Positions 52,431 to 63,100 of a stretch of DNA of 64,000 nucleotides are shown here, one piece after another; position 1 is the first letter of the stretch; each line of letters begins with the position of its first letter. The translations under genes were made by a program, and so were the position numbers. The notes beneath the pieces are model-generated. The model was not told the DNA's origin and did no database searches. It saw only the letters and a list, made by a program, of their open reading frames with translations. Source of the DNA: Gloeophyllum trabeum ATCC 11539 (Eukaryota > Basidiomycota > Agaricomycetes > Gloeophyllales > Gloeophyllaceae); the NCBI RefSeq assembly GCF_000344685.1, contig NW_006920421.1, positions 1,490,272-1,554,271 of the forward strand. Direction: 5' to 3'.

Positions 52431-52448
52431 GCGGCGCTGTCGCGCCGC
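52431..52448. repeat. GC-rich perfect hairpin 2
   Basis: GCGGCGC and GCGCCGC around a TGTC loop, preceded by TTTTCTTTCG. Its flanking sequence and stem resemble those of hairpin 1, 150 bp away. Confidence 0.7.
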
Positions 52449-52863
52449 TCACTTTATGCATCCCAAAATTAATGAACCACTTGTCACTTACCTACCTATA
52501 GTACTTCTACCTAGCTATGTGTCCCGGATCTCACAGTACAGATATAACTCTTCAGCCCCAATTTTGGGAGTGAAATAGCACCATAAGCGGTAAAATAGCG
52601 CATTTTTGGACAAATTCTCCAACAAAATATATCTCTTTCATTTTACAAACAGTTGTGGATGGGATCGCTTCAGTAGGAAGCTTGCACGCGTTGTGAAAAG
52701 GTAGGGAGGCTGGACAATGGCATGTGCATGCGGTGCCACACGCGTGAGAACACCTACCGAATACAGTATAACAATTCGAAGTCCGAACTATATCATTCAA
52801 ACTCAGTTATAGATCTATTTCGCCACGCCTATAGTATAACTGCCTCTCTGCTACTATGTGTCA

Positions 52864-54088
52864 GCTCTGCTGGTCATCACGCCGCGAACATATTTACTAC
52901 GGATTGCGTTTTTGCCACCGTCGTTGTGGCTGACATACTGCGCTGGGACGAAGGTCGACGTAACCTTGGCATACAATGAGCCCAGACTAAATTACTTCAA
53001 CCAAGTCCAGATAGTGAGTGGATGTGTGTCTCAGAACGTTACTGCTAGCCTTTTGGGTATTGATCGACAGTGTGATCGTATTGAATGTCTAGGTCATCGC
53101 GACATACGTTGCTATCAGACTTTTAGAATGGAGCTTCCAAAGATCCCCGCTCATTAGATCTGAGGCTACTGGATCCAGCTCACGGACACACTCGGCGCAA
53201 TCACGAGAGCAAGGATCCAATATAACGGAAAGGCTTCGAGACGCCCTGGATCTGGTGTGTAATCTGCGTGGTATAGGTTGGTCCTGGTCAAGAGGCACCT
53301 ACATACCGCCGGTTCCTCGGGCCTACCCCAAATCTAAGGCTACATTTGTCGGGACCACTCTTGGATCAAGCCTGTTCCATTTCACGGTCTTCGACTGTAT
53401 CCACTTCACCATCCAGCTCTGGTCTCCAGAGCTCGCCGACCCGGTCGGGGCTAGCCTGTTTGACGTCGCGCTCCGTCCTGTAGAACGCTATACGAAGGCC
53501 GCTGCTATCTGCGTAGCCACAGGATTCATTGTCTGCCATGGCCTGCAAGCGGCATATCACTTGGCGGCAGCCATCGGCGTGCTCGTTTTCCAGCAGTATC
53601 CTTCGCAGTGGCCTCCGCTGTTCGATGAGCCTTGGAAGGCGACATCATTAGCCGATTTCTGGGGCAGGCGGTGGCATCAGTTGTTTCGCCGGGGATTTGT
53701 TGCCGTCGGGGCCAAGCCGCTGAGCAAAATATTCGGCCGGGGCGGGGGCGTGCTGGGCGCTTTCTTCGCGTCGGCCCTCCTGCACGACTGGGCGACCTGG
53801 GGCATGGGAAGGGGGGGCGAATTCCGGACCGTAGGCCGCTTTTTCGTGATGATGGGCGTGGGCGTTGTGATGGAAGGCGTGTGGCAGAGATTTACGCTGC
53901 GCCGGGTGGGCGGTTGGCTAGGGTCGGTTTGGACTATGCTATGGCTGGTCGGGTGGGGTGTTGGGCTCGTCGACGCTTGGTCCCGAAGGGGCTTAGTGGC
54001 GAGCATATTCGTCCCGGATAACTGGAGACCTTCCCGGGTTATCGTGGCAGGGATGAGCCAGATGTTTGATGCGACCGACACAGTATAG
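52864..54088 (+). CDS. Wax synthase-domain membrane acyltransferase
   Basis: Multi-pass acyltransferase of the MBOAT-like wax synthase type, common in Agaricomycete metabolic loci. Spliced parts: LLVITPRTYLLRIAFLPPSL with WLTYCAGTKVDVTLAYNEPR, then VIATYVAIRLLEWSFQRSPL. The long exon has LRGIGWSWSRGTYIPP, FDCIHFTIQLW, a helix around AICVATGFIVCHGLQAAYHL, and the domain signature WPPLFDEPWKATSLADFWGR with RWHQLFRRGFV. The putative catalytic His lies in SALLHDWATWGMGRGGEF. It ends at TAG 54086-54088. The 5' end is not resolved: an in-frame TAA (52837) shows that the first visible exon begins after it, probably near 52864, and an upstream first exon with the ATG was not found with confidence. 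About 380 residues visible. Confidence 0.83.
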
Positions 54089-54969
54089 GTATCGTATCGG
54101 TCGCTTACGGCGCAAGACAAAAGTGCCATAGATCACATCTTTACGTGACTCCGCTAGTCATGTACAGTAGCCAATATTGACCCAGGTTGAGCCCCATGTA
54201 GCACGGGACGAATCACTTCTCGTCGAATCTAGAGTCGTGGCTCAAACCTGAGCGGTCCTAAGTTTCTTACCGTATATGTATATCGATAACGGCTCACCTT
54301 CCAGGCTGTCTATTTCCGCCCGGGCTCGTGTCTTTCAGCCTGAGGAGCCACCGGACTTTTGGCACATGAAATCGCGTCTATTTGAGCCCGGAAAAAAGTT
54401 GGCTGGTGGCTGTCAGCGCGGTATAAACCCTCCTCGCCTAGGCAGGGCGGTGGGTTGACAATGGTTGACATTGAAATATAGTTACTAGTACATACTGAAT
54501 TATGGAAAGAGCACTTTGGATGTGCCGCGGCACGCGGACGGCCACTGCTTCGCGGGGTGTAAAAAGCGGCCTACCTGTGACGTCGAAGATGCAAGCAAGA
54601 TATAGCATGGCCTTCCTGTTGACCCGCTGCCGGCGATGTTAAACCTAAAGCTGTCTAAGCTGTCCCCTGTCAGCGCTGCTGCAGTTATCGCAGACGCCCT
54701 GCGCGAGTCGGGGAGCCGGCGGCAACGGCCGTAGAAGCGCCCTACTGCCTGGAATTGAGCCGCCTCAGATGACAACGCCGTATATACGCTTTACTTAGCA
54801 TCCCGGCCGATGCCTGCCCTAGGTATTTCATACCCATGCACTGACCGTCGTCGTCGCCTCTGTCGCCGCGGGGAAGGTACCTGCTTGTTCTCGAAGGATA
54901 ATTAGTACGCCAGTTCTTTCCTTCTCGGTTGCGGTCTCATCATGCTGAGTCGCGCGGGCAGGCATTCGT
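54089..54969. other. Intergenic, 881 bp
   Basis: Between the wax-synthase-like gene and the BTB gene. It has a short inverted pair (CCGGGCTC near 54321 and GAGCCCGG near 54384). No supported gene. Confidence 0.4.
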
Positions 54970-56207
54970 ATGTTCGCGATGGATTTGCCAGACACCGGAG
55001 CCGACTATCTCCACGCGTACATCACCCCCCCTGCCGACTACGACCCCATTGAGTTTATGCCGACTCCGCTCGCGGACGAGTACCCACCCGACAGGCGGAT
55101 GGGGGATCAGACAGCGGCATGGGCGACGATGCCCACACCTCCAGTAAGAGCCTCGTCCTCCGGCTCCTCGATACTCAGTAAAGTGTTGACTAGGCCTCGG
55201 ACTCTGGTCTTGCTGCAGACAGCGAGGTGGGTGAGGGCCTGACAATATCCGTGTCCACTGCCTTTTATCCAGGGGCAGCGGTCGATCCTCTTCCTCCAGA
55301 CCTCATCCTGGCGTCCGCGGACTCTGTCTTCTTCTATGTCCATTCCAATAGACTCCTCCGCTGCTCCCAGAATGGCTTCAATGCCTCCTTGCCGATACCC
55401 CTCACGGAGATGTACACCGGCGACTGCCCCATCTTAGCTGCCACTGAGACTTCAACCGTCTTAAATATTGTCCTTCATGCTATCTACGACCTTCCATTTG
55501 AGCAGTATAGTCCCACATCAGAGTGTCTGGTGGGCGCTGTTCAGTCCCTCCACAAGTACGGCGCTGTGCTGAAGCAGCTAGTCGTCCCCTCAACGCCTCT
55601 GTACCAACACCTGATGTCAGTCGCTCCATTAAACCCAATCGACATTTACACCATTGCAGCCCAGTTTGAGCTGGAGGAGCTCGCCGTCGCCACTTCATCT
55701 CATCTCCTGAGTTTTTCATTGTCGTCCATCTCAGACGAGATGGCCATCAGAATGGGACCGCTTTATTTGAAGCGGCTATTTTTCCTGCACCTCGGGCGTC
55801 TTGACGCATTGAAGCGTATACTCCTCCCTCCCCCGCCACCGCACCCACCGACGAACGCGTGCAATTTCGCGGACCAGAAGCAGATGGTCAGAGTATGGGC
55901 TCTAGCGGTGGCCTACCTCGCATGGGATGCGAGGCCTGGTAAGTCGAAAACACTTCTCCGTTCTTTCCAGGATTTTCACATCCCCCGTCTGGTATTGAGC
56001 TGTCGTTGGTTAGACTTGCCCATCACCACTATCAAACAGACTCTTAATCCCCTCATCGAGAAGTTGCCCTGCAATGTCTGCCGCAGCTCCTTGTTCGACA
56101 GGACAAAGAATATGATCATTCAGTGGTCAAGAGTAAAGGTATGTAGCCTGGTTTTTCGCCGTGGGCCGGTCTTCACCTTTCCTCGCGTCTTCCAGAATAC
56201 GATATGA
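54970..56207 (+). CDS. BTB/POZ-domain protein
   Basis: Basidiomycete-type BTB protein, probably a protein-interaction or cullin-3 adaptor module. ATG 54970 opens a disordered, Asp/Pro-rich N-terminus (FAMDLPDTGADYLHAYITPP). Exon 1 ends at 55177 (GSSIL) and joins NSEVGEGLTISVSTAF. The BTB core is PPDLILASADSVFFYVHSNR and LLRCSQNGFNASLPIPL, then VLNIVLHAIYDLPFEQYSP and LVGAVQSLHKYGAVLKQLV. Helical repeats follow (PIDIYTIAAQFELEELAVAT, YLKRLFFLHLGRLDALKRIL). A late exon has LIEKLPCNVCRSSLFDRTKN, with a CxxC pair, before the stop at 56205. About 390 residues. Its target is not known. Confidence 0.85.
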
Positions 56208-56838
56208 CCGTATTGCTTTGGAGCGGTCGTTCTGAGCGCAGACTGATGTATCCCCGATTCTACCCTAGACATTCCGATGTAGTAGTATCAGCCTTGTGTC
56301 TTGTGTTTTGTTCCGTCCTACTGTCGTGCCCACGCTTTTTCTCTGAAGCTGTCGTTGCCATTCGTTGATCATTCACTGGAGTTGTAGAACTTCCCTCTAA
56401 CTTATCTTGTTACTGTATGTTCTTTTCTTGTTATCATGCGGAGACTTCTCACTGCTTGCATCATGTACGTACGTTACTGCCGTTCAACGGCTCAAAGATG
56501 AACAAAAGCGCGCTCGCGAGACCAACATAGGTTGTAAAGGAACTTTGTGGCCTTGTGCAGTACGCCCGTTTCCCCCGCCGACTGACGCGGACTAACGACC
56601 GTCGACAATTCCCCCAAGATTATCCTGTGGTTCTCTTGCACCGTTGTATGAGCCAACTACATTCTGTTTTGTTCGATTCAGTTATTCCCCTCAACCGACA
56701 GATCTAGAGCTGGACTTGGCTTGCGCCGAACAAGACGAAGCACCTTTGACCAGGACAACGCGCGAACAGGAAGAGCTTCAGCTGTCGCCTCGTCCGTCCG
56801 TTCTCAAACATCGTACTCGTACATAATCGCCAAGTCCG
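56208..56838. other. Intergenic, convergent, 631 bp
   Basis: Between the 3' ends of the BTB and FAD-monooxygenase genes. Short plus-strand ORFs here show no conserved features. No repeat seen. Confidence 0.45.
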
Positions 56839-58669
56839 TTAATGTACAATCTCCTCAACTACCTGATGCACTGCTATCTGGGCGGGCACCTTCTTCCCAC
56901 TTGCCCGTTCATACAACAAACCCCACTGAACCCACCAGTCATTCGCGGCGTCCTCAGCCTCGTAAGCAAACACGTCGATCATATCATCACATACGGGCGA
57001 GTTGGCAGGCTTCCCGTCCATCGACGAGACAGGCTCCATCCCGAGATCCTTCCTCGCATCCTCGATCGAGGTCGACGACGAGCTCTGGGAGAACACCATC
57101 TGCTGCAGCATAAACTCCTCCGCCTCGCGGACGCGCGCGATACGCGGCTGCCGGATTTCCTGGAACGCGGAGAGGAGTGTGCGTATTTGGTCGCGCCGAC
57201 TGAGGTAGGAGAACAACTGGGCAAGGCAAGCGGCGTCTTCGACTGCCATGCTACTCGCGTAAACCGAGCCGGCCTGTTGGGGCTTTAGTCACGAAAGTGA
57301 TAGGTATATGCGGGGGGGGCGGACCAAGGAAGGGTGAGCAGCATCGCCTGTTATGACAATCGGGGCTGTTGGATGTACCCAGTCAGAGAAATTGGCGCTC
57401 TGCATGACGGTTAAGCGGGTGGCTCCCGGGCACAGCTCTAACGCCTTGGCTAGCCTGTTCAGACGCAGGGAAGGATACATGCGGAACGTCAGGTCGGGTA
57501 CCAGCAAAGAAGTGACCCGCTTACGCTGGGTTGCTTGGTCCCATAAGCTCCTCGACCCTCTCCCGGCTTATTAGCCCCATCCACGGTTCTCGATCTCGCA
57601 CCTCAGGTGGCCGGTCATCTGGTGCCCAGAGTATCAGGGCCAGATTTCCTGAGGTCCCCTGTGGTCGACAGCTATCAGAGTAACCAGATGAGTACAGCAT
57701 ATGTCACCCTTACACCTTGGAAGCAGAGAGCACTGCGCTTATCCCCACAAAGGACGAATAAGGTAGGCTACGAGCAGAGGTAAAATTCCGTCTTCAGTTC
57801 ATAATCGTGCACTAACCTACCTCTTGATTGAAAGTAGAGGTGAATACGTTCAGTTCGGGATGTTCAAGCATTGCCTCCCGCTTGATCATTGCACTAGTTG
57901 AAGATGCATATCAGTCAGGTGGACACTTGCGGTGGAAAGCAAAAGCAATTACTTGAACAACACAAGCCCTGTCGATCTCCTATGGTCCTGCATCCGCAAG
58001 CATTCATCTCTAACTCTACTATATCGACCTTCCGCGCCAATCACCACGTCTGGTCTCAACGTCTCTCCAGTCCGGAGAATCACAATTGGAGGTTCTTCTG
58101 TACATTGGGGTATAACTTCGACGACTTCAGAGTCGTGCCTAATTTCGGCACCCAAGGATTCCGCCTTCTCTCGTAAAATTCGACGCAGATCTTGGTGCTG
58201 CATCAAGATGAAATCGCCACCACTCTCCGCGAGTAATTCGGACTGCCAATGATCGGTGTGGAATATTTCACCGGATTCCCCTACAGACATATATCAGCTA
58301 AAGACGGGAGCAGGGAATGGTGATCTCAAGGACGTGATGACGTACAAGTCATAAGTTTAACATCCTGGGTGTGCACCCCAAGTCTGTCTATTTCTTCTTG
58401 CAAGCCCCAGTCTATCATGATCTTTGACATGTTTGGCGGTACGCGAGAGCCCCCTGCTTCCTGTTACATCGCCCTTGAATGCCGTGGATATCTCTAGGTG
58501 GCATCGCAAACGTGCGCACCCGCTCTTTACCATCATCTTGCTCCAGGATAACCACACGATGTCCAACTCGTCTGAGAGCAATGGCACAAGAGAGCCCCGC
58601 GATCCCGCCTCCGACTATGGCAAAACTGAGGGAAAAGGATGCTGTAGATGCCTTGTATCGCAGTGTCAA
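56839..58669 (-). CDS. FAD-dependent monooxygenase (salicylate hydroxylase-like)
   Basis: Flavoprotein monooxygenase of the PHBH fold that hydroxylates small, often aromatic molecules using NAD(P)H. ATG 58669 gives TLRYKASTASFSLSFAIVGG, then GIAGLSCAIALRRVGHRVVI with LE, the Rossmann FAD motif. Further exons: GGSRVPPNMSKIMIDWGLQE, MQHQDLRRILREKAESLGAE, LRPDVVIGAEGRYSRVR (DG-like motif region), and SDWVHPTAPIVITGDAAHPS containing GDAAH, the FAD ribityl-binding motif. SVYASSMAVEDAACLAQLFS follows. The C-terminus ends EEIVH with stop at 56839. About nine exons. An upstream in-frame extension cannot be excluded. The substrate is unknown. Confidence 0.9.
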
Positions 58670-58913
58670 TGCGCCTCATGCTACTGCAGGTAAAGTACAG
58701 TGCTCACCGTCAGTCTAGGGTTTCGTGGTCCCAGCATCATGAATGTGTGGCCGTGGGTCGTAAGAGTCCATCGCGACGCTGAGCAACATCGTGCCCTGAT
58801 AACTCTAACAGTGAGTAGGTAGCCGGGGAAACCTCAGAAGCGCGCGAAGCACTCCAGCTTGATCCCAGTACCCGACATCCGTTTACCGTCGCGACGGTTT
58901 TTGACGACCACGG

Positions 58914-58921
58914 ACCGGATG
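58914..58921. repeat. Target-site duplication, left copy
   Basis: ACCGGATG immediately before the left inverted terminal repeat; identical to 59836-59843. Confidence 0.85.
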
Positions 58922-59835
58922 AGGACCCCTGAAAATACCGATAGATGCCGGTGCCAGTCCGGACAAAAATCGCGGTCTCGAGCCCTCCATGCCAGACGCC
59001 ATCCGGACAAGGATGGACGACCGAACCGGCCATCCCGGTTTTACAGTCCGGACACCGGTCATGACCGAGCCACCATGCCGGTTACAGTCCGGACACGGCT
59101 GTGTGGCAAGTTGGCAACGGACCGGCCCAATGTATTTACCCTTTATAGTATTTTAAACCAATTATGGTGCAGGTTTGTCCCAACCTGTCGTTGTGTACCC
59201 TCGTGTAGCCCTTATTTGAACTGTGATATATAGTTTCTAGTATGTAGCACAATGGCTCCGATGTCCAGTGGCTGAATGTGGCTGAGATCAGTACACTGTA
59301 TTGTCAAAGTTTCCCTACACCATCACTTTACGTGACTCTGGAAGCATGGACGACGCCCACAATAACGTAAAGTGTGCGATTCGAGCTCGTTCATATGGGA
59401 TACAGCAGTCTCAGCGGGATTCACATTAGGGCGTGGCGGACATTGACCTCACGGAAGAGGTGGACATCTCATTCAATCCCAAGGATTGGATTGGGACAAA
59501 GGCAAAACGAATGCCGCACTCCAGGGTCTGGACTCGGATGGGGAGGAGGATGGTTGATGGGAGTGGGCGGCCTTCGTGAATTCTGTCGCTTCATTGACTG
59601 CATTCAAGTCCTAGTACTATTACTGGTACATTGTACAGTGTTCTGATGAGTTGATAGACGAGAAAACATTTCTTTTCTGTTTTTTCAAACGCCGGTGCAT
59701 TAGTCCGGACAAAAATCGGCCCCTTCGGGAGGCCGGTATTTTATCCGGACAAAAATGCAGGGGGGAGCCTCAGACAATCCAGACATGGAAATTTTGAGTC
59801 TCGCACCGGCATTTATCAGTATTTTCAGGGGTCCT
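58922..59835. mobile_element. Non-autonomous DNA transposon (MITE), hAT-like
   Basis: 914 bp bounded by 33-bp terminal inverted repeats (58922-58954 and 59803-59835) that match at 31 positions; both begin AGGACCCCTGAAAATAC read inwards. The flanks carry an exact 8-bp duplication, ACCGGATG. Inside are six copies of TCCGGACA (58958, 59002, 59047, 59088, 59704, 59744), clustered near both ends, as subterminal transposase sites often are. The segment GCCGGTGC...AGTCCGGACAAAAATCG occurs near the left end (58947) and again near the right (59691). No transposase-like ORF exists; the longest frame (59374-59646) is featureless. An 8-bp duplication fits the hAT superfamily, though other families with 8-9 bp duplications remain possible. 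Confidence 0.87.
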
Positions 59836-59843
59836 ACCGGATG
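59836..59843. repeat. Target-site duplication, right copy
   Basis: ACCGGATG directly after the right inverted terminal repeat; identical to the left copy. Confidence 0.85.
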
Positions 59844-60185
59844 CATTTCTTTGTAGCCCCTATCGCTCCCTAGGGCGGCAAGTTCGCATTGATGCAGAGT
59901 TACATGTATATTATGTGTTTAGGATAGCAATTCTGCACTGACGTGCTCTTTATCTGTAGCTCTACAATAGATTAGAACCACATCCTTAAGTGATGTACGA
60001 TATCGCTTCCTGGTAAATAGGAGCGGTTGCGCAGTGCGCACTCCACAAGGCTCAGGCGTCACTGGGCAGTCTGGACCCTATACCCTTTGCGTCAGTAGTG
60101 TCACATGCGTCCCGAACGAGAGGACGGACGAACACTCATCACGCTGCTGTTGCATAGATATGTGCAGCCGCCCGACGGCGTCCAT
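59844..60185. other. Intergenic, 342 bp
   Basis: Between the transposon and the 3' end of TERT. It should hold the TERT 3' UTR. No gene or repeat seen. Confidence 0.45.
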
Positions 60186-63100
60186 TCAAAAGCGTAGTTG
60201 AGCGAGGGTCGTTTGGCCATCTGCAAGTACGACACGGTATAGACTCCGTAAACGCCTGTTTCTTGGTAGAGACAGGTCGAACGCCAGAGGCTTGATGAGG
60301 CTGGAGTAAGCTCCGGGCTTTCGCGACAGTATTAAATGGAAGGCGTGCGTGCCGAGGCTATTTCGACAAGCAACTTGACTATACGCCCAGTGAATTGGCT
60401 CGCTGACTTACAAGATGACAGTCTTCTTCTGCGTTGTACAGGTCCCTTTGTTCGCTTTGGCTATCTTGCTAGATGCCCGGTTTCGGATAGTGGCATAGGT
60501 GAACTGAAACATCTGCTTGATGGTACCTTATTCGCCAGCTTCAGCTCTGCGCCCTCCCTTGCAGGAAAATGAATACGTACTGAGCAGAAACTTGGCCTTC
60601 CTCCGAACGTCGATCGCTAAGGTACTGATATAATGGTGCATTTTCATCGCAGCCACCAGGAAGTTCTGGTAGATGTTCAAGTAAAGAATCCTTTCTGAAT
60701 TCAGCTCTGCATCACAATAGATGATGTGGCTCTTGTGCTTGGCAAGTCTATCCAAGGGTAAGCAAGATCACAAGGAGGACAAAGATGAGGGACCTACTGC
60801 ATCATTTTCTGGACAAATGCGATACCAGGTTTGCGTGCGTTTTCCACGGTGAGTGAATCTTTGAGATCTTTTGGCAGCGTCACTATTATAGCCTCCTACA
60901 ATTCGACCGGAACTCACAAGTCTCATGATACCGGGTGTAGTCCACGGATACAGACAAGTCCTTCATGTCAATGAGATAGCCACACCATGGAAATGCTCAT
61001 GGGGGCGAACGTAAGTTGCTCATACAGTGCAGAAGTAGAGAACTTGTCATACCTCGCTGACTCGCATCCACGACGTTCAGAACATGCGAGCCATGGTCGA
61101 AGTTGACTAGGGTCTTATCCTGCGATATAAAGCACCCGTATTCGGGATGACCTGCGTCATCGGGTTCCATGCACATACATATGCATACATTCTGGGATTT
61201 GCAACTAAAGTGCGCATACCTTCGCTCATTACTTGCAGGAATGTCTTTGCTTTCGACAGGTCTGTCGTGATAAAGAGGTAGTCGTCGATCAACCTCAAAA
61301 GCACCTGCCGAAAATTGCATTATGTCTCTGAAAATCTCACTAATGGAAGGGCGTACACTTTCGGGGTCATTGGAAAATCTCAGCTTCCTTTGCTCGAGAT
61401 CGCCGTAGAAGAACGAACAGAGGAGAGCGGACAACACAGATCCTTGTGGTATCCCGACCACTTGACGGTAATAATCAGACCCGATCTGAAAGACATCATC
61501 CCCCAAAGACTTCTCAACGAATTTCAGGCGCCATACCTTCACGATGTTTTCGGTGATATGCTCCTCTAAGAGTTTAATTATATCATCCTTCTCGGCGAAT
61601 GTGTACTCGACCTGAGTAACGATTCAGCGTCCCGTTACACTTCAACTGGCAAGGAACCCAACCTGGTCGACGAAGATAGCGGATCTGAGGGCGCTCGCTA
61701 ATCGTTGAGCTACGCTGAGGAAGTGAGGGTGGTCGTCTGAACCAGAGGGCGTGAGCAATACGTATGATGCCGGAATCTAATAGTCTCTACCTTCTGGGAG
61801 GGCCTTTCGAATGAATGAACGCTTGACCTTGCCTGCAGCGAGCGAAATTTGGCCATACCGCTGGATCATATAAACGTCCTATATGATACGTTACAACGAC
61901 GAATGTGTTCATGACAACAATGAATACCTCGGAGATAATACGTCGTAGAATCGCCAGTAGTCTTGCTTGATCGATGGTGTCGAAACAGGCTTGTACGTCC
62001 AGCTTGACAAAATATAGCTTCGGCCTTACACAACGGAGCTGTCATGACTATCCCTCGGATAGGGCGATAGCTATAACTTACAATGTATTCGATGGAGAGG
62101 CAGTCTCAAAGCGCATCTTGAAGTCCTTTAGTCTCGTGTAAATTTCATTCGGCCCAAAAACCGATGATCCGAGAAGCGAGAGCTGGGCCTCCTGATACAT
62201 ATCATATCAATAACAATCCCCGAGCCTGCGATATAAACCAACCTTCTCATATGTTAAAATCTGGAATGTGGCCTGGAGAATCTGGTTGATGGATTGGTCA
62301 CGAGTAGATGATCCCTGGGAAGCATGAGTCACGGAGAAGGGGGGCAGTATAGAATGAATTCACTTTCTGCGGGGCCTTTCGTCTCAGATTTACGATAGGT
62401 CTAACACCAGTCTCCTTCGGCAGCAGGCGCACGAAGGAGAAGCCCAGTCTGCGCTGTCTCAACACCTCTTCTGCTTCCCTCTGAAGGGCCGTCAGAGGTA
62501 GGAACAGTACCAGATAGAACGCACATTACCTCTTCCATCTTCTCGAATGTTTCCGAAGCGAGACGATCAACTAGAGGTTCACAGAGGGTTTGCCAATCAT
62601 CGTGGCGAAAATACAAGATCTGGTTTCTGAACGCCGAGGATTCGGTGATGTAGAATGTTGTCTGAGTTCATGGTATGTTAGCTCCCGTGGCGGGAAAGGG
62701 GAGCGGGATACTTACCTTTAGCAGTGGGGCAAGGAAGGAATCAAAGTACCAGTACAAGAATTCGCCCAGTAGTTCGCGACGTTTCAGGTCGTCAGATACG
62801 CTGACTCTTGGCTGCCGAACACCTTCTGGAGAAAGCCAGTCGCAGTCACAGATGCTGAAACCTTGCATGACGTGATGCAAGGTAAGTGATTCGTATCGCC
62901 TGCAACATATGAATTCCTTAACATCTATCACTCGGTAAATAGGAGGCAAAGTACTACGCGTGACATCAGCTTGCTTACATCGTGCTATTTTCTTGAAGTT
63001 TTTCTGGGAACCCCAGAATGCGTGTGGTATGACGGCCTTGGTGACGAGTATTACATACCGATAAACCTAAGCTCGTGGGGCCATAAGACATTCTGCACCT

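Larger units (their letters stand above)
51134..52863. other. Gene-poor stretch, 1.7 kb
   Basis: Between the YANK gene and the wax-synthase-like gene. AT-rich parts alternate with two GC hairpins (listed separately) and a purine tract at 52112-52140. The composition is unlike the flanking coding DNA and may be decayed repeat DNA. No ORF with family features. Confidence 0.4.

Noticed and set aside
54319..54392. CCGGGCTC/GAGCCCGG inverted pair as a mobile-element end
   Set aside because: Only 8-bp arms with no flanking duplication; expected by chance in GC-rich DNA.
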